Below are positions 30,945 through 39,802 of a stretch of 64,000 nucleotides of DNA, piece by piece (the stretch's first letter is position 1; each line of letters opens with the position of its first letter). Source of the stretch: Oceanococcus sp964629015 (GTDB lineage Bacteria > Pseudomonadota > Gammaproteobacteria > Nevskiales > Oceanococcaceae). Where the stretch lies: NCBI GenBank assembly GCA_964629015.1, contig CAZVMN010000001.1, positions 186,001 to 250,000 on the forward strand. Direction: 5' to 3'. The notes under the pieces are model-generated. The model had not been told where the DNA came from and ran no database searches. It saw only the letters and a list, made by a program, of their open reading frames with translations. Position numbers and translations under genes: made by a program.

Positions 30945-32270
30945 ATGCACAAGCACAAAATCGTTATTGTCGGCGGCGGCTTCGGCGGCCTTTTCGCGGC
31001 ACGCGGGCTTTGCGGCTCCGATTATGACGTGACCTTGCTCGACAAGCGCAACTTCCACCTTTTTCAGCCGCTGTTGTATCAAGTGGCCACCGGCATTCTG
31101 ACGGTCGGGGACATTTCGGCGCAGCAGCGTGTCGTCCTGCGCAAATGCAAGAATGTGCGAACACTGATGTCGACAGCCTACGACATCGACCCCGAACGCA
31201 AAATCATTCATCACGAACGCGGCGAGCTGCCCTACGACACTCTGATCGTTGCGACCGGGGTGAAACATCAATATTTCGGCCACGATGAATGGCGACATAA
31301 CGCACCGGGCCTGAAGACCATTGAGCATGCGCTGGAAATGCGCCATCGCATTTTTCGCGCGTTCGAGTTGGCGGAAGGTGAGAGCGATCCGGATCGACGT
31401 CGGCGGCTGCTCAATTTTGTCGTGGTCGGCGCCGGCCCCACCGGGGTTGAGCTCGCTGGCGCCTTGGGCGAGCTGGCCCAGCGCATCATGGTGGGCGACT
31501 ACCGCGCCATTGATTCACGCGATGCACGCATCACCTTGATTGAAGGGGCCGATCGGGTGTTGCCGGCTTTCAAACCTCGCCTGAGCGAGAAAGCCCAACG
31601 CTATCTTGAGCAGTTGGGCGTTGAGGTCCGCACCCAATGCATGGTGCAGGACATTGCTGCCGGACGTGTGCAGCTGCAACAGGGCGACGTCACAGAAACC
31701 CTGGAGGCGGAAACCATACTCTGGGCCGCCGGCGTTCAGGTTTCCGCCTTCGGGCGCATCCTGGCCAAGCGCACCGGCGAAGAAATTGACCGGGGCGGGC
31801 GCTTTTTTGTCCAACCCGATCTCAGCCTCCCCAAGCATCCCGACATTCATGTGGTTGGGGACCTGGCTCATTTCAGTCTGGGCGAAGGTCGCAGTTTGCC
31901 CGGCTTGGCCCCAGTGGCGATTCAACAAGGTGAGTATCTGGCCAAAACCTTCAAGCGCCGACTTAAAAACAAACCAACCAAGCCGTTTCGCTACTTCGAC
32001 AAAGGCTCAATGGCGATCATCGGGCGCTACCGTGTTGTTGGGCAAATCGGCGGCATGCAAGTGACCGGCTTCCCGGCCTGGTTTTTATGGGCGGTTGTCC
32101 ACGTCTGGTCGCTGATCGAGCCCGGCCAGCGCTTGTCGGTGACGTTGCACTGGTTGTGGCGTTTTATGGGGCGCACAGCGGACCGGCTCATCACCGGCAA
32201 CCCGCCGAAAACCTCGAACATCCTCAAAGCGCGCGGCATCGATCCCAAAACCTTTGAGCGCGCGCCCTGA
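30945..32270 (+). CDS. type II NADH dehydrogenase (NDH-2), NAD(P)/FAD-dependent
   Basis: The 441-residue protein has an FAD-binding Rossmann fold at the N-terminus (IVIVGGGFGGLFAARGL, residues 6-22), an NADH-binding Rossmann fold (VVVGAGPTGVELAGAL, near residue 163), and C-terminal amphipathic or hydrophobic segments (FPAWFLWAVVHVWSLIEPG) for membrane association. NDH-2 passes electrons from NADH to quinone without pumping ions, complementing the Na+-NQR encoded 5 kb away. The ATG at 30945 begins MHKHKIVIVGGG, typical of the family; a ribosome site at normal spacing is lacking. Confidence 0.93.
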   Translation: MHKHKIVIVGGGFGGLFAARGLCGSDYDVTLLDKRNFHLFQPLLYQVATGILTVGDISAQQRVVLRKCKNVRTLMSTAYDIDPERKIIHHERGELPYDTLIVATGVKHQYFGHDEWRHNAPGLKTIEHALEMRHRIFRAFELAEGESDPDRRRRLLNFVVVGAGPTGVELAGALGELAQRIMVGDYRAIDSRDARITLIEGADRVLPAFKPRLSEKAQRYLEQLGVEVRTQCMVQDIAAGRVQLQQGDVTETLEAETILWAAGVQVSAFGRILAKRTGEEIDRGGRFFVQPDLSLPKHPDIHVVGDLAHFSLGEGRSLPGLAPVAIQQGEYLAKTFKRRLKNKPTKPFRYFDKGSMAIIGRYRVVGQIGGMQVTGFPAWFLWAVVHVWSLIEPGQRLSVTLHWLWRFMGRTADRLITGNPPKTSNILKARGIDPKTFERAP

Positions 32271-32280
32271 GGTTGTCGGT

Positions 32281-33750
32281 TTAAGCGGTCATTCCTAACT
32301 CTTTGAGCTTGCGGGTCAAGGTGTTGCGCCCCCAGCCCAACAATTTGGCCGCATCTTGCTTGTGGCCACCGCTATGTTTGAGCGCGACCTGAATCAGCAG
32401 TTTTTCGATTTGCGGCATGGCCTGATCCAACACCCCCGTTTCGCCTCTTTCGAGTTGTGCTTCGGCCCAGTGCGCCAGACTCATTCGCCAGTCGCCGCCC
32501 GCAGCACTAGTGCCGTGAATCACCTCATCATAGTTGGGCGCTGGTTCACCAACAGACGCCGCAGCACGATCTGCCGTATCAACACTGCCCGCGCGCGGTG
32601 GCGGCAAGTCGCCGGGCAAATCATCCAGATGAACCTCAGCCCCCGGCGCCATCACAGTCAGCCAGCGGCAGATGTTTTCCAACTGACGGACATTGCCCGG
32701 CCAGGTCAGTGACGCAAGATGTTGAATCACCTCGGGTCGCAGCTGTTTACTTTCGGCCCCGAGCTCTCTGGCACAGGTGATCATGAAATGCTTGAGCAAC
32801 AGCGGAATATCTTCGGCACGCTCGCGCAGCGGCGGCAAACGCACCCGAATCACATTGAGACGGTGAAACAAGTCCTCACGGAATCGCCCTTCGCGCACCG
32901 CGGTTTCCAGATCCTGGTTGGTCGCGGCGACCACGCGCACATCGACCTTCACCGGAACATGGCCACCAACGCGGTAAAACTCACCATCGGCTAACACGCG
33001 GAGCAAGCGGGTCTGCAGATCCGCCGGCATTTCCCCGATTTCGTCCAGGAACAAAGTGCCGCCGTCGGCTTGTTCAAAGCGCCCCTTGCGCTGACCGGTC
33101 GCACCCGTAAACGCCCCACGCTCGTGGCCGAAAAATTCGGATTCCATCAAGTCTTTGGGGATGGCCGCAGTGTTGATCGCGATGAAGCTGTTGCGCGAGC
33201 GCGGACTGTGCGCATGCAGCGCACGCGCCACCAATTCCTTACCCGTGCCGGACTCACCGGTAATCAGAACGTTGATGTCGGAATGGGACAAGCGGCCAAT
33301 CGCGCGAAAAACCTCCTGCATGGCTGGCGCCTCGCCGACCAAGACCGTGTCAGTCAGCTCTTCAGAGGTTTGCGGCTTGTCCTCCGCGGCGAGTCGCGCG
33401 GCGCGCCGCACGAGATCAACGGCGTCATCAACATCAAACGGTTTCGGCAGGTACTCGAAGGCCCCGCCCTGGTAGGCCGACACCGCACTGTCCAAATCGG
33501 AGTGGGCGGTCATGATGATGGCGGGCAGATTCGGCTGAGCCTTTTTCAGACGTTGCAGCAGTTCAATGCCGTCAATGCCACGCATCCGGATGTCGGTCAC
33601 GACCACGTCAGGACATGCGGTTTCCAGCGCATCGAGCATCTCCACGCCGCCGGGGAAACTGGATACGTCCATACCGGCAGCACCCAAGGCTTTTTCCAGC
33701 ACCCAGCGGATGCTGTCATCGTCGTCAACAACCCAGACTTCAAGTGACAT
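32281..33750 (-). CDS. ntrC: nitrogen regulation response regulator NtrC (NR-I)
   Basis: The 489-residue protein has a receiver domain (phospho-acceptor Asp53 in VVVTDIRM, acidic pocket VVDDDDSIRW), an AAA+ domain with Walker A GESGTGKE and the sigma-54 contact loop GAFTGA, and a C-terminal Fis-type HTH ending in KLLGWGRNTLTRKLKELGM. It activates sigma-54 promoters when phosphorylated by NtrB. The ATG at 33750 overlaps the ntrB end by 11 nt. Candidate targets in this window are the boxes at glnK, glnA and ntrB. Confidence 0.97.
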   Translation of the reverse strand: MSLEVWVVDDDDSIRWVLEKALGAAGMDVSSFPGGVEMLDALETACPDVVVTDIRMRGIDGIELLQRLKKAQPNLPAIIMTAHSDLDSAVSAYQGGAFEYLPKPFDVDDAVDLVRRAARLAAEDKPQTSEELTDTVLVGEAPAMQEVFRAIGRLSHSDINVLITGESGTGKELVARALHAHSPRSRNSFIAINTAAIPKDLMESEFFGHERGAFTGATGQRKGRFEQADGGTLFLDEIGEMPADLQTRLLRVLADGEFYRVGGHVPVKVDVRVVAATNQDLETAVREGRFREDLFHRLNVIRVRLPPLRERAEDIPLLLKHFMITCARELGAESKQLRPEVIQHLASLTWPGNVRQLENICRWLTVMAPGAEVHLDDLPGDLPPPRAGSVDTADRAAASVGEPAPNYDEVIHGTSAAGGDWRMSLAHWAEAQLERGETGVLDQAMPQIEKLLIQVALKHSGGHKQDAAKLLGWGRNTLTRKLKELGMTA

Positions 33751-34819
33751 CGCTTCGTTCCACGGGCAGGTAAATGGAAAATGTGGTGGCACCAGGTCGG
33801 CTATCGCATTCGATGAGGCCGCCGTGGGTGTGCACTAGGTTCTGTGCAATGGCCAAACCCAACCCCGAGCCTTCTGCCCGGGTGGTGACCATGGGATAGA
33901 AAATCTGCTCCAGCATCGCAGGAGGAATGCCCGGCCCGTCGTCGGTAACATCCACGCGCAAGACGAATCGGTGGCGCCGGCCACCGATCGTGAACTGACG
34001 CTGAGAGCGGGTGCGGAAACGGATGCGACCCTCGTCGCCTACCGCTTCCAGCGCATTGACGCCGATATTCAACAGCGCCTGTATCAGTTGTTCTGGATCG
34101 GCAAGCAATTCCGGCAAACTGGGGTCGTAGTCACGCTCCACAACAACGTGGGGCGGCGCCTGGGCACAGACCAGCTTGCACACGTGCTCAACCACTTCAT
34201 GGACGTTGATCTGGCGTTTCTTAGGCGGCCGGTTCGGGCCCAGCAGACGGTCGACCAAGGTCTGCAAACGATCCGCCTCATTGATGATAACGTCGGTAAA
34301 CTCGGTCAAGGATGGATCATTGACCTGGCGCGCCAGCAATTGCGCGGCACCGCGCAAGCCGCCAAGCGGATTCTTGATCTCGTGAGCCAAACCGCGAATC
34401 ATCTCGCGCGAAATCTGCTGCTGTTTCCACAAGCTGTTGTCGCGGCTGATACGCAGCTGGCGATCGCGCGGCATCAATTCCAGCAGCAAAGCTCGATCGG
34501 CACCGCTGCGCACAGGTGTGGCCGAGACATCGACCGTGATCGTCCGGCCACCCGGCCCGCGTAAACGCAATTCGCGCTCAGTAAAGCCTTCACCGTCGGT
34601 CAATGCCTGAGCCACTCTGCCCACGATCGGTGCAAGCAAGGGTAAAGCCGCGTGCAAAGACTCACCGCAAGCGTATCCGGCACTGACACCGAACAGCACT
34701 TCGGCCGATGAATTCATGCGATCCACCCGTAGCTCCTGATCCAGGGCAATAACAGCCAGGGTCAGTCCATCGAGCGCTTCGACGGCGGTCAACTGTGGAC
34801 GCGGGGGAGTCATGGACAT
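33740..34819 (-). CDS. ntrB: nitrogen regulation sensor kinase NtrB (NR-II)
   Basis: The 359-residue protein has an N-terminal PAS domain (about 12-120), a dimerisation/phospho-acceptor domain with His146 in GLAHEIKNPLGGLRGAAQLL, and an ATPase domain with N-box NALEAVGD, DDGPGIPP and GSGLGLAIAQ. It has no membrane helices, as expected for a soluble kinase controlled by P-II. The start could be ATG 34819 or 34813. It follows glnA in the same direction after a terminator and has an NtrC-type box upstream, so partly independent transcription and autoregulation are likely. Confidence 0.96.
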   Translation of the reverse strand: MSMTPPRPQLTAVEALDGLTLAVIALDQELRVDRMNSSAEVLFGVSAGYACGESLHAALPLLAPIVGRVAQALTDGEGFTERELRLRGPGGRTITVDVSATPVRSGADRALLLELMPRDRQLRISRDNSLWKQQQISREMIRGLAHEIKNPLGGLRGAAQLLARQVNDPSLTEFTDVIINEADRLQTLVDRLLGPNRPPKKRQINVHEVVEHVCKLVCAQAPPHVVVERDYDPSLPELLADPEQLIQALLNIGVNALEAVGDEGRIRFRTRSQRQFTIGGRRHRFVLRVDVTDDGPGIPPAMLEQIFYPMVTTRAEGSGLGLAIAQNLVHTHGGLIECDSRPGATTFSIYLPVERSDVT

Positions 34820-34859
34820 CTTAAAAGCAATTTGTTTGCCAAAGATACAGACCTGTATA

Positions 34860-34876
34860 CGCACTATAATGGTGCA
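34860..34876. promoter_or_regulatory. NtrC-binding box at the ntrB promoter
   Basis: CGCACTATAATGGTGCA (minus strand TGCACCATTATAGTGCG) fits the dyad TGCACC-N4-TGGTGCA at 11 of 13 fixed positions. It overlaps -10-like sequences 41 nt upstream of the ntrB start, which would suit repression by NtrC, as at the enterobacterial glnL (ntrB) promoter. Confidence 0.7.
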
Positions 34877-34886
34877 TTATAAGGGC

Positions 34887-34912
34887 AAAAAAAACGCCCC
34901 CGTGTGGGGGCG
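34887..34912 (-). terminator. intrinsic terminator between glnA and ntrB
   Basis: The minus strand reads a CGCCCCC/GGGGGCG hairpin followed by eight T residues, 53 nt after the glnA stop. Read-through would allow lower glnA-ntrBC co-transcription. Confidence 0.88.
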
Positions 34913-34965
34913 CTCCGTCAGCAACGATCCAGAGGGGTGCGTGCACCCCGCTGGCGCACAGCCCT

Positions 34966-36375
34966 TTACAGGCTGTAGTACATATCGAATTCGACCGGGT
35001 GCGTGGTCATCTTCAAACGCGTGGTCTCTTCGGTCTTCAGTTCGATGTAGGCATCGATCAGATCATCGGTGAATACGCCACCACGGGTCAGGAACTCGCG
35101 ATCTTTGTCCAGCTCGGTCAACGCCTGGTCCAGGCTGAAGCAGACCTGCGGGATGTTCTTCTCTTCTTCCGGCGGCAGATCGTACAGATCCTTGTCCATG
35201 GCGTCGCCCGGGTGGATCTTGTTCTGGATACCGTCCAGGCCGGCCATCAACAGCGCAGCGAAGGCCAGGTACGGATTGGCGGTGGAATCCGGGAAGCGCA
35301 CTTCGATGCGACGCGCCTTGGGATTAGTGATGTACGGAATGCGGATCGACGCCGAGCGGTTGCGCGCGGAGTAGGCCAGCATGGTCGGGGCTTCGAAGCC
35401 TTTGACCAAACGCTTGTAGGAGTTGGTCGATGCGTTGCAGAACGCGTTCAGCGCTTTAGCGTGCTTGATCACACCACCGATGTAGTACAGCGCGGTTTCC
35501 GACAGACCCCCGACACCGTCACCGGTGAACAGATTGGTGCCGTCTTTGCCCAGCGACATGTGCACGTGCATACCGTTGCCGTTGTCGCCAACCAGCGGCT
35601 TGGGCATGAAGGTGGCGGTCTTGCCGTAACCGGCAGCGACGTTCTGAATCGCGTATTTCAGGATCAAAACTTCGTCAGCTTTCTTCACCAGAGTGTTGAA
35701 CTTGACGCCAATTTCGCACTGACCGGCAGTCGCCACCTCATGGTGATGCACTTCGGTTTCAACGCCCATTTCTTCGATCGCCAGGCACATGGCCGAACGC
35801 AAGTCATGTAGCGAGTCGACCGGCGGCACGGGGAAGTAGCCACCCTTGACGCCCGGGCGGTGACCCAGGTTGCCATCGGTGTAGACCTTTTCGGTGTTCC
35901 AGGAGGCTTCCTCGGAATCGATCTTGTATGAGGCACCGGAGATGTCGGCGCTCCACTTGACGTCGTCGAACACGAAGAATTCGTTTTCCGGACCAAAGAA
36001 GGCGGTGTCGGCGATGCCGGTCGACTTCATATAGGCCTCAGCGCGCTTGGCCAGGGAGCGCGGGTCACGCTCGTAGCCCTGCATGGTAGCCGGCTCAATC
36101 ACGTCACAACGCAAGTTCAGCGTGGTTTCTTCGGCAAACGGGTCGATGACCGCAGTTTCGGTATCCGGCATCAGGATCATGTCGGACTCATTGATGCCCT
36201 TCCAGCCGGCAATCGACGAACCATCGAACATTTTGCCTTCTTCAAAGACATCTTCATCGATGGTGTGAGCCGGAACAGTGACGTGCTGCTCCTTACCCTT
36301 GGTGTCTGCAAAGCGGAAGTCGACAAACTTCACGCCCTTCTCTTCGATCATTTTCATTACGTCGTTAGCCGACAT
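34966..36375 (-). CDS. glnA: glutamine synthetase type I (GSI-beta)
   Basis: The 469-residue enzyme makes glutamine from glutamate, ammonium and ATP. It has the beta-Grasp MFDGSSIAGW, metal-site ENEFFVFDD and HHHEVATAGQCE, the ATP site KPLVGDNGNGMHVH, the glutamate-binding RNRSASIRIP, and the adenylylation tyrosine near residue 397 in DKDLYDLPPEE. Length and motifs are those of the adenylylated GSI-beta dodecamer. The start ATG 36375 has GGGAG upstream; the frame stays open far upstream but that part is non-coding. A sigma-54 promoter with two NtrC boxes lies upstream, and ntrBC follow. Confidence 0.98.
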   Translation of the reverse strand: MSANDVMKMIEEKGVKFVDFRFADTKGKEQHVTVPAHTIDEDVFEEGKMFDGSSIAGWKGINESDMILMPDTETAVIDPFAEETTLNLRCDVIEPATMQGYERDPRSLAKRAEAYMKSTGIADTAFFGPENEFFVFDDVKWSADISGASYKIDSEEASWNTEKVYTDGNLGHRPGVKGGYFPVPPVDSLHDLRSAMCLAIEEMGVETEVHHHEVATAGQCEIGVKFNTLVKKADEVLILKYAIQNVAAGYGKTATFMPKPLVGDNGNGMHVHMSLGKDGTNLFTGDGVGGLSETALYYIGGVIKHAKALNAFCNASTNSYKRLVKGFEAPTMLAYSARNRSASIRIPYITNPKARRIEVRFPDSTANPYLAFAALLMAGLDGIQNKIHPGDAMDKDLYDLPPEEEKNIPQVCFSLDQALTELDKDREFLTRGGVFTDDLIDAYIELKTEETTRLKMTTHPVEFDMYYSL

Positions 36376-36511
36376 GCTTTTCTCCCGTTTGGTGAGATTA
36401 AAATTCGTGCCGCGCGCCGGGCTCCCGGCAACCTCGCAGTGTACACCGTAAAAGTCGCCGCACGCCGTTACGCTGGCCAAAGGCTTATAAGCGAACCCGT
36501 TTGGTGCATAA

Positions 36512-36527
36512 AGCACATTACATGCCA
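36512..36527 (-). promoter_or_regulatory. sigma-54 promoter of glnA
   Basis: The minus strand reads TGGCATGTAATGTGCT, matching TGGCACG-N4-TTGCW at 10 of 12 fixed positions with the GG and GC pairs 12 nt apart. The -12 half GTGCT is the same as in the glnK promoter. The predicted leader is about 125 nt. Confidence 0.8.
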
Positions 36528-36588
36528 ACATTGGGGCGTCGTAAGCGATTGAGTTCACGCGATGAGCACCGCCAAATTCGCGATTTAG

Positions 36589-36605
36589 CGCACCATATTG
36601 GGGCG
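36589..36605. promoter_or_regulatory. NtrC-type box 1 of glnA
   Basis: CGCACCATATTGGGGCG fits TGCACC-N4-TGGTGCA at 10 of 13 fixed positions. It is about 65 nt upstream of the -24 element. Confidence 0.6.
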
Positions 36606-36628
36606 CGCCGGGCGAGAACTCGCGAGAG

Positions 36629-36645
36629 CGCACCAATATCGTGCG
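36629..36645. promoter_or_regulatory. NtrC-type box 2 of glnA
   Basis: CGCACCAATATCGTGCG fits the dyad at 10 of 13 fixed positions and is centred 40 bp from box 1. Two sites about 100-120 bp upstream of a sigma-54 promoter form a standard NtrC enhancer. Confidence 0.6.
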
Positions 36646-36687
36646 TAATGCCCGTAGCCATCGTGCGGACCCGGAAGCCACCACCCT

Positions 36688-36696
36688 TGTTAGAAT
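36688..36696 (+). promoter_or_regulatory. extended -10 promoter of glyQS
   Basis: TGTTAGAAT fits TGn-TATAAT with one mismatch, 28 nt before the glyQ ATG. The -35 region is poor, which is common for this promoter class. Confidence 0.45.
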
Positions 36697-36723
36697 GGGC
36701 GTTTTTCTCAAACAGATACGCCC

Positions 36724-37629
36724 ATGAGCGCTCCGAGCTTCGCCGAGCTCATTGCCACCCTGCAGGATTTTTGGGCCAAACAGGGTTGCGTGATTCTTCA
36801 GCCGTTGGATATGGAAGTCGGTGCCGGCACCTTCCACCCTGCGACCTTCCTGCGCTCGATCGGTCCGGAGCCTTGGAAAACGGCCTATGTTCAGCCGTCG
36901 CGGCGACCGACGGACGGCCGGTATGGCGAAAACCCCAATCGCCTCCAGCACTATTATCAATTTCAGGTGCTGCTCAAGCCGTCGCCGGACAATATCCAAG
37001 AGCTCTATCTGGATTCGCTCAAAGCGCTGGGATTCGATTTGCTGACCCATGACGTGCGCTTTGTTGAGGACAATTGGGAATCGCCTACACTGGGTGCCTG
37101 GGGTCTGGGCTGGGAAGTCTGGCTCAACGGCATGGAAGTGACCCAATTCACCTATTTTCAGCAGGTTGGCGGCCTGGAATGCCGCCCGGTCTCAGGCGAG
37201 ATCACCTACGGTCTGGAACGCTTGGCCATGTACATCCAGGGCGTGGATTCGGTCTACGATCTGGTTTGGGCACGCGATGGCGACCGCGTGACCACTTATG
37301 GCGACGTGTTTCACCAGAATGAGGTCGAACAATCCACCTACAACTTCCAGCACGCTGACACTGCGGTACTTTTTCAGGCCTTCGACGATGCCGAGCGCAT
37401 GAGCAATGTCCTCATCGAAAAGGCATTGCCGCTGCCAGCTTATGAGCAAGTGCTGCGCGCGTCGCACACCTTCAACCTGCTGGATGCGCGCTCGGCCATC
37501 TCAGTGACGGAACGCCAAGCCTACATTCTGCGCGTCCGCGCACTGGCCAAGGCCTGCGCCGAAGCCTACTACACCGCCCGCGAGGCCCTGGGCTTTCCCA
37601 TGGGAGACAGCACGGAGCCCAGGACATGA
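36724..37629 (+). CDS. glyQ: glycine--tRNA ligase alpha subunit
   Basis: The 301-residue subunit of the bacterial alpha2beta2 glycyl-tRNA synthetase carries the class-II catalytic core. The start MSAPSFAELIATLQDFWAKQG (first 20 residues), the segment GAGTFHPATFLRSIGPEPW, the PSRRPTDGRYGENPNRLQHY region and the downstream WEVWLNGMEVTQFTYFQQVG are all standard. It charges tRNA-Gly in the cytoplasm. Its end overlaps glyS by 4 nt (ATGA), so the subunits are made together. Confidence 0.98.
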   Translation: MSAPSFAELIATLQDFWAKQGCVILQPLDMEVGAGTFHPATFLRSIGPEPWKTAYVQPSRRPTDGRYGENPNRLQHYYQFQVLLKPSPDNIQELYLDSLKALGFDLLTHDVRFVEDNWESPTLGAWGLGWEVWLNGMEVTQFTYFQQVGGLECRPVSGEITYGLERLAMYIQGVDSVYDLVWARDGDRVTTYGDVFHQNEVEQSTYNFQHADTAVLFQAFDDAERMSNVLIEKALPLPAYEQVLRASHTFNLLDARSAISVTERQAYILRVRALAKACAEAYYTAREALGFPMGDSTEPRT

Positions 37630-39695
37630 GCCAGCACGACCTGCTAATCGAAATCGCTTGCGAGGAACTGCCGGCGCGTTTCATGGTGCCACTCGCCGAT
37701 GCTCTGCTTTCCGGCCTGACTCGCGGATTGAGCGACGCGGGCGTCAGCTTTGGCGACGCTCAACGTCTGGCCTCGCCGCGCCGTATCGCGGCCCTGATCC
37801 ACGACGTTGCCAGTCTGCAACCTGACCAATCGGTAGAGCGCCGCGGCCCCGCGGTTGCCGCCGCGTACCGCGATGGGCAGCCAACCAAAGCTGCCGAAGG
37901 CTTCGCCCGCGGTTGCGGCGTCAGCGTAGACCAACTCAGCACCATTGAAACCGACAAAGGCGAATACCTCTACTACGCCAGTACCCAAGCGGGACAGCCA
38001 CTCAGCGAGCTGCTGCAAGGCATCTTCGAAGAAGCGCTCAAGCGCATGGATGAATTGGTCCCCAAACGCATGCGTTGGGGCGCTGGCGAGGCCAGTTTCG
38101 TGCGCCCGGTGCACGCTCTGGTGGCGTTGCATGGCGACACCGTTGTCCCGCTCAACGCCTTCGGCCTGACGGCGGATCGAACAACCAGCGGCCATCGCTT
38201 TCATGCATCGCAGACCATTTCCTTAGGCCACGCGGCGGAGTACCCACAAGCCATGGAGCAGGCTTTTGTGCTGGCCGATGTGGCCACGCGAAAAGCCAAG
38301 ATTCGCAAGCAGGTGGAAACCGTCTCACAGGGCCGAGCGCTGATTGATGAAGGCCTGCTCGACGAAGTGACCGCTCTGGTGGAATGGCCGGAACCCATAC
38401 TGGGCCGCTTCGACGATGAATTCCTGGAATTACCGGAAGAGGTCATTGTCACCACGATCCAGGAACATCAACGCTATTTCCCGGTATATGACGACAAGGG
38501 GAATATCAGCCCCGAGTTTGTCACCGTAGCCAATCTGCGCAGCCGCGATGTTGCTCAGGTCACCGCCGGCAACGAAAAAGTGGTGCGTCCGCGCCTCACC
38601 GACGCCCTGTTCTTCTGGCAGCAGGATCTCAAGACCGATGTCAGCGAGTGGTTGGATAAACTGACCAAAGTGACCTACATCAAAGGCCTCGGCAGCCTGG
38701 CCGACAAAAGCCAGCGCATGCAGGCCCTGGCAACACGCCTGGCACCGGCCTTCGCGGTGGACGCGACGCTGGCCGCCAAGGCCTGCCACCTGGCCAAGGC
38801 GGATCTGGCCAGCATGGCGGTGTATGAGATGCCCGAACTGCAGGGCATCATGGGCGGCCACTATGCCCGCCGTCGCGGGGAACCCGAAGCTGTCGCCCAA
38901 GCCATTGCCGAGCACTACCAGCCGGAAGGACCGAATGACGCGGTTCCCGTTCAGCCGCTGTCGGCCGTCACGGCCATGGCCGACAAGTTGGATACGTTGA
39001 TCTGTCTGTTCTCGAAAGATGAGCTGCGGCCAACAAGCTCCAAGGACCCCTACGGTGCGCGCCGCGCCGCGCTGGGCTTGATCCGCATTCTCGCGGACTC
39101 CAATGCCCATGTCGCGCTGGACGAGCTGATTGATCAAGCCGCTGGCGACAGCGCTTTGCATACACTCAGTGCAGAAGCCCGCGGCGAACTCCTCAAGTTC
39201 CTGCGTGATCGCCTGCGCGTGTGGCTAAATTCGCAAGGCTACGAAATTCGATTGATCGAAGGCGTGCTACTGGCTGAACAATCGCTTGATGTGCTTGATG
39301 TGCTGAAACGCTGTAAAGCGCTTGAGAATATGCAGAAGGACGACAACGCAGCGTTCGAACAACTGGCCTCCGCCAACAAACGCATCCGCAATATTCTGAG
39401 TGACACTCAAGCCCTACAAGCCAACCCCGCGGCATTGGTCGAAGCGGCTGAAATCGCCTTGCACCAAGCCTTGGTCGACAGCCAGTCGGCCTTTGACGCG
39501 GCGCTGGCGGCGCGTGAGTACGTGGGCGCCATGAAGGCCTTGGCTCAACTGTCTGGCCCGATCACACAATTCTTCGAGGATGTGCTGGTCAATGCGGAAG
39601 ACGACACCGTGCGCATGGCCCGCTACGCGCTACTCGATGTGTTCACCCAACGTTGCAGCGCGTTGGCAGACTTTGCAGCCCTAAGCAGCGGCTAA
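37626..39695 (+). CDS. glyS: glycine--tRNA ligase beta subunit
   Basis: The 689-residue beta subunit has the typical start LLIEIACEELPARF, the segment RMRWGAGEASFVRPVHALVALHG (about residues 146-168), the B3/B4-like and HD-like central region (LAKADLASMAVYEMPELQG), and the C-terminal tRNA-binding DALR-type domain. It binds and discriminates tRNA-Gly. Length is normal. It is translationally coupled to glyQ and closed by a terminator. Confidence 0.97.
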   Translation: MSQHDLLIEIACEELPARFMVPLADALLSGLTRGLSDAGVSFGDAQRLASPRRIAALIHDVASLQPDQSVERRGPAVAAAYRDGQPTKAAEGFARGCGVSVDQLSTIETDKGEYLYYASTQAGQPLSELLQGIFEEALKRMDELVPKRMRWGAGEASFVRPVHALVALHGDTVVPLNAFGLTADRTTSGHRFHASQTISLGHAAEYPQAMEQAFVLADVATRKAKIRKQVETVSQGRALIDEGLLDEVTALVEWPEPILGRFDDEFLELPEEVIVTTIQEHQRYFPVYDDKGNISPEFVTVANLRSRDVAQVTAGNEKVVRPRLTDALFFWQQDLKTDVSEWLDKLTKVTYIKGLGSLADKSQRMQALATRLAPAFAVDATLAAKACHLAKADLASMAVYEMPELQGIMGGHYARRRGEPEAVAQAIAEHYQPEGPNDAVPVQPLSAVTAMADKLDTLICLFSKDELRPTSSKDPYGARRAALGLIRILADSNAHVALDELIDQAAGDSALHTLSAEARGELLKFLRDRLRVWLNSQGYEIRLIEGVLLAEQSLDVLDVLKRCKALENMQKDDNAAFEQLASANKRIRNILSDTQALQANPAALVEAAEIALHQALVDSQSAFDAALAAREYVGAMKALAQLSGPITQFFEDVLVNAEDDTVRMARYALLDVFTQRCSALADFAALSSG

Positions 39696-39704
39696 AGAGG
39701 TCGG

Positions 39705-39730
39705 ACCGCGCCCTTGCCTGCGCGGTTTTC
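39705..39730 (+). terminator. intrinsic terminator of glyQS
   Basis: ACCGCGC and GCGCGGT pair around an 8-nt loop and are followed by TTTCT, 9 nt after the glyS stop. The T-run is short, so strength is moderate. Confidence 0.65.
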
Positions 39731-39802
39731 TCCAGCCTCTCGGGGGCGCCCGGCCCCTTTGCAGATCACCGCGTTAGACGTGGCAAGCTTTCGTGACCGA
39801 TC

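Larger units (their letters stand above)
36376..36723. other. regulatory region between divergent glnA and glyQ
   Basis: This 348-nt region holds no gene. It contains a sigma-54 element (36512-36527) and two NtrC-type boxes (36589-36605, 36629-36645) for glnA, and an extended -10 for glyQ (36688-36696). Confidence 0.75.

Noticed and set aside
34966..37146. Long open reading of 726 codons on the minus strand running upstream of glnA
   Set aside because: Only the part from 36375 matches glutamine synthetase. The upstream part contains the sigma-54 promoter, NtrC boxes and antisense glyQ, so it is an open frame without coding value.
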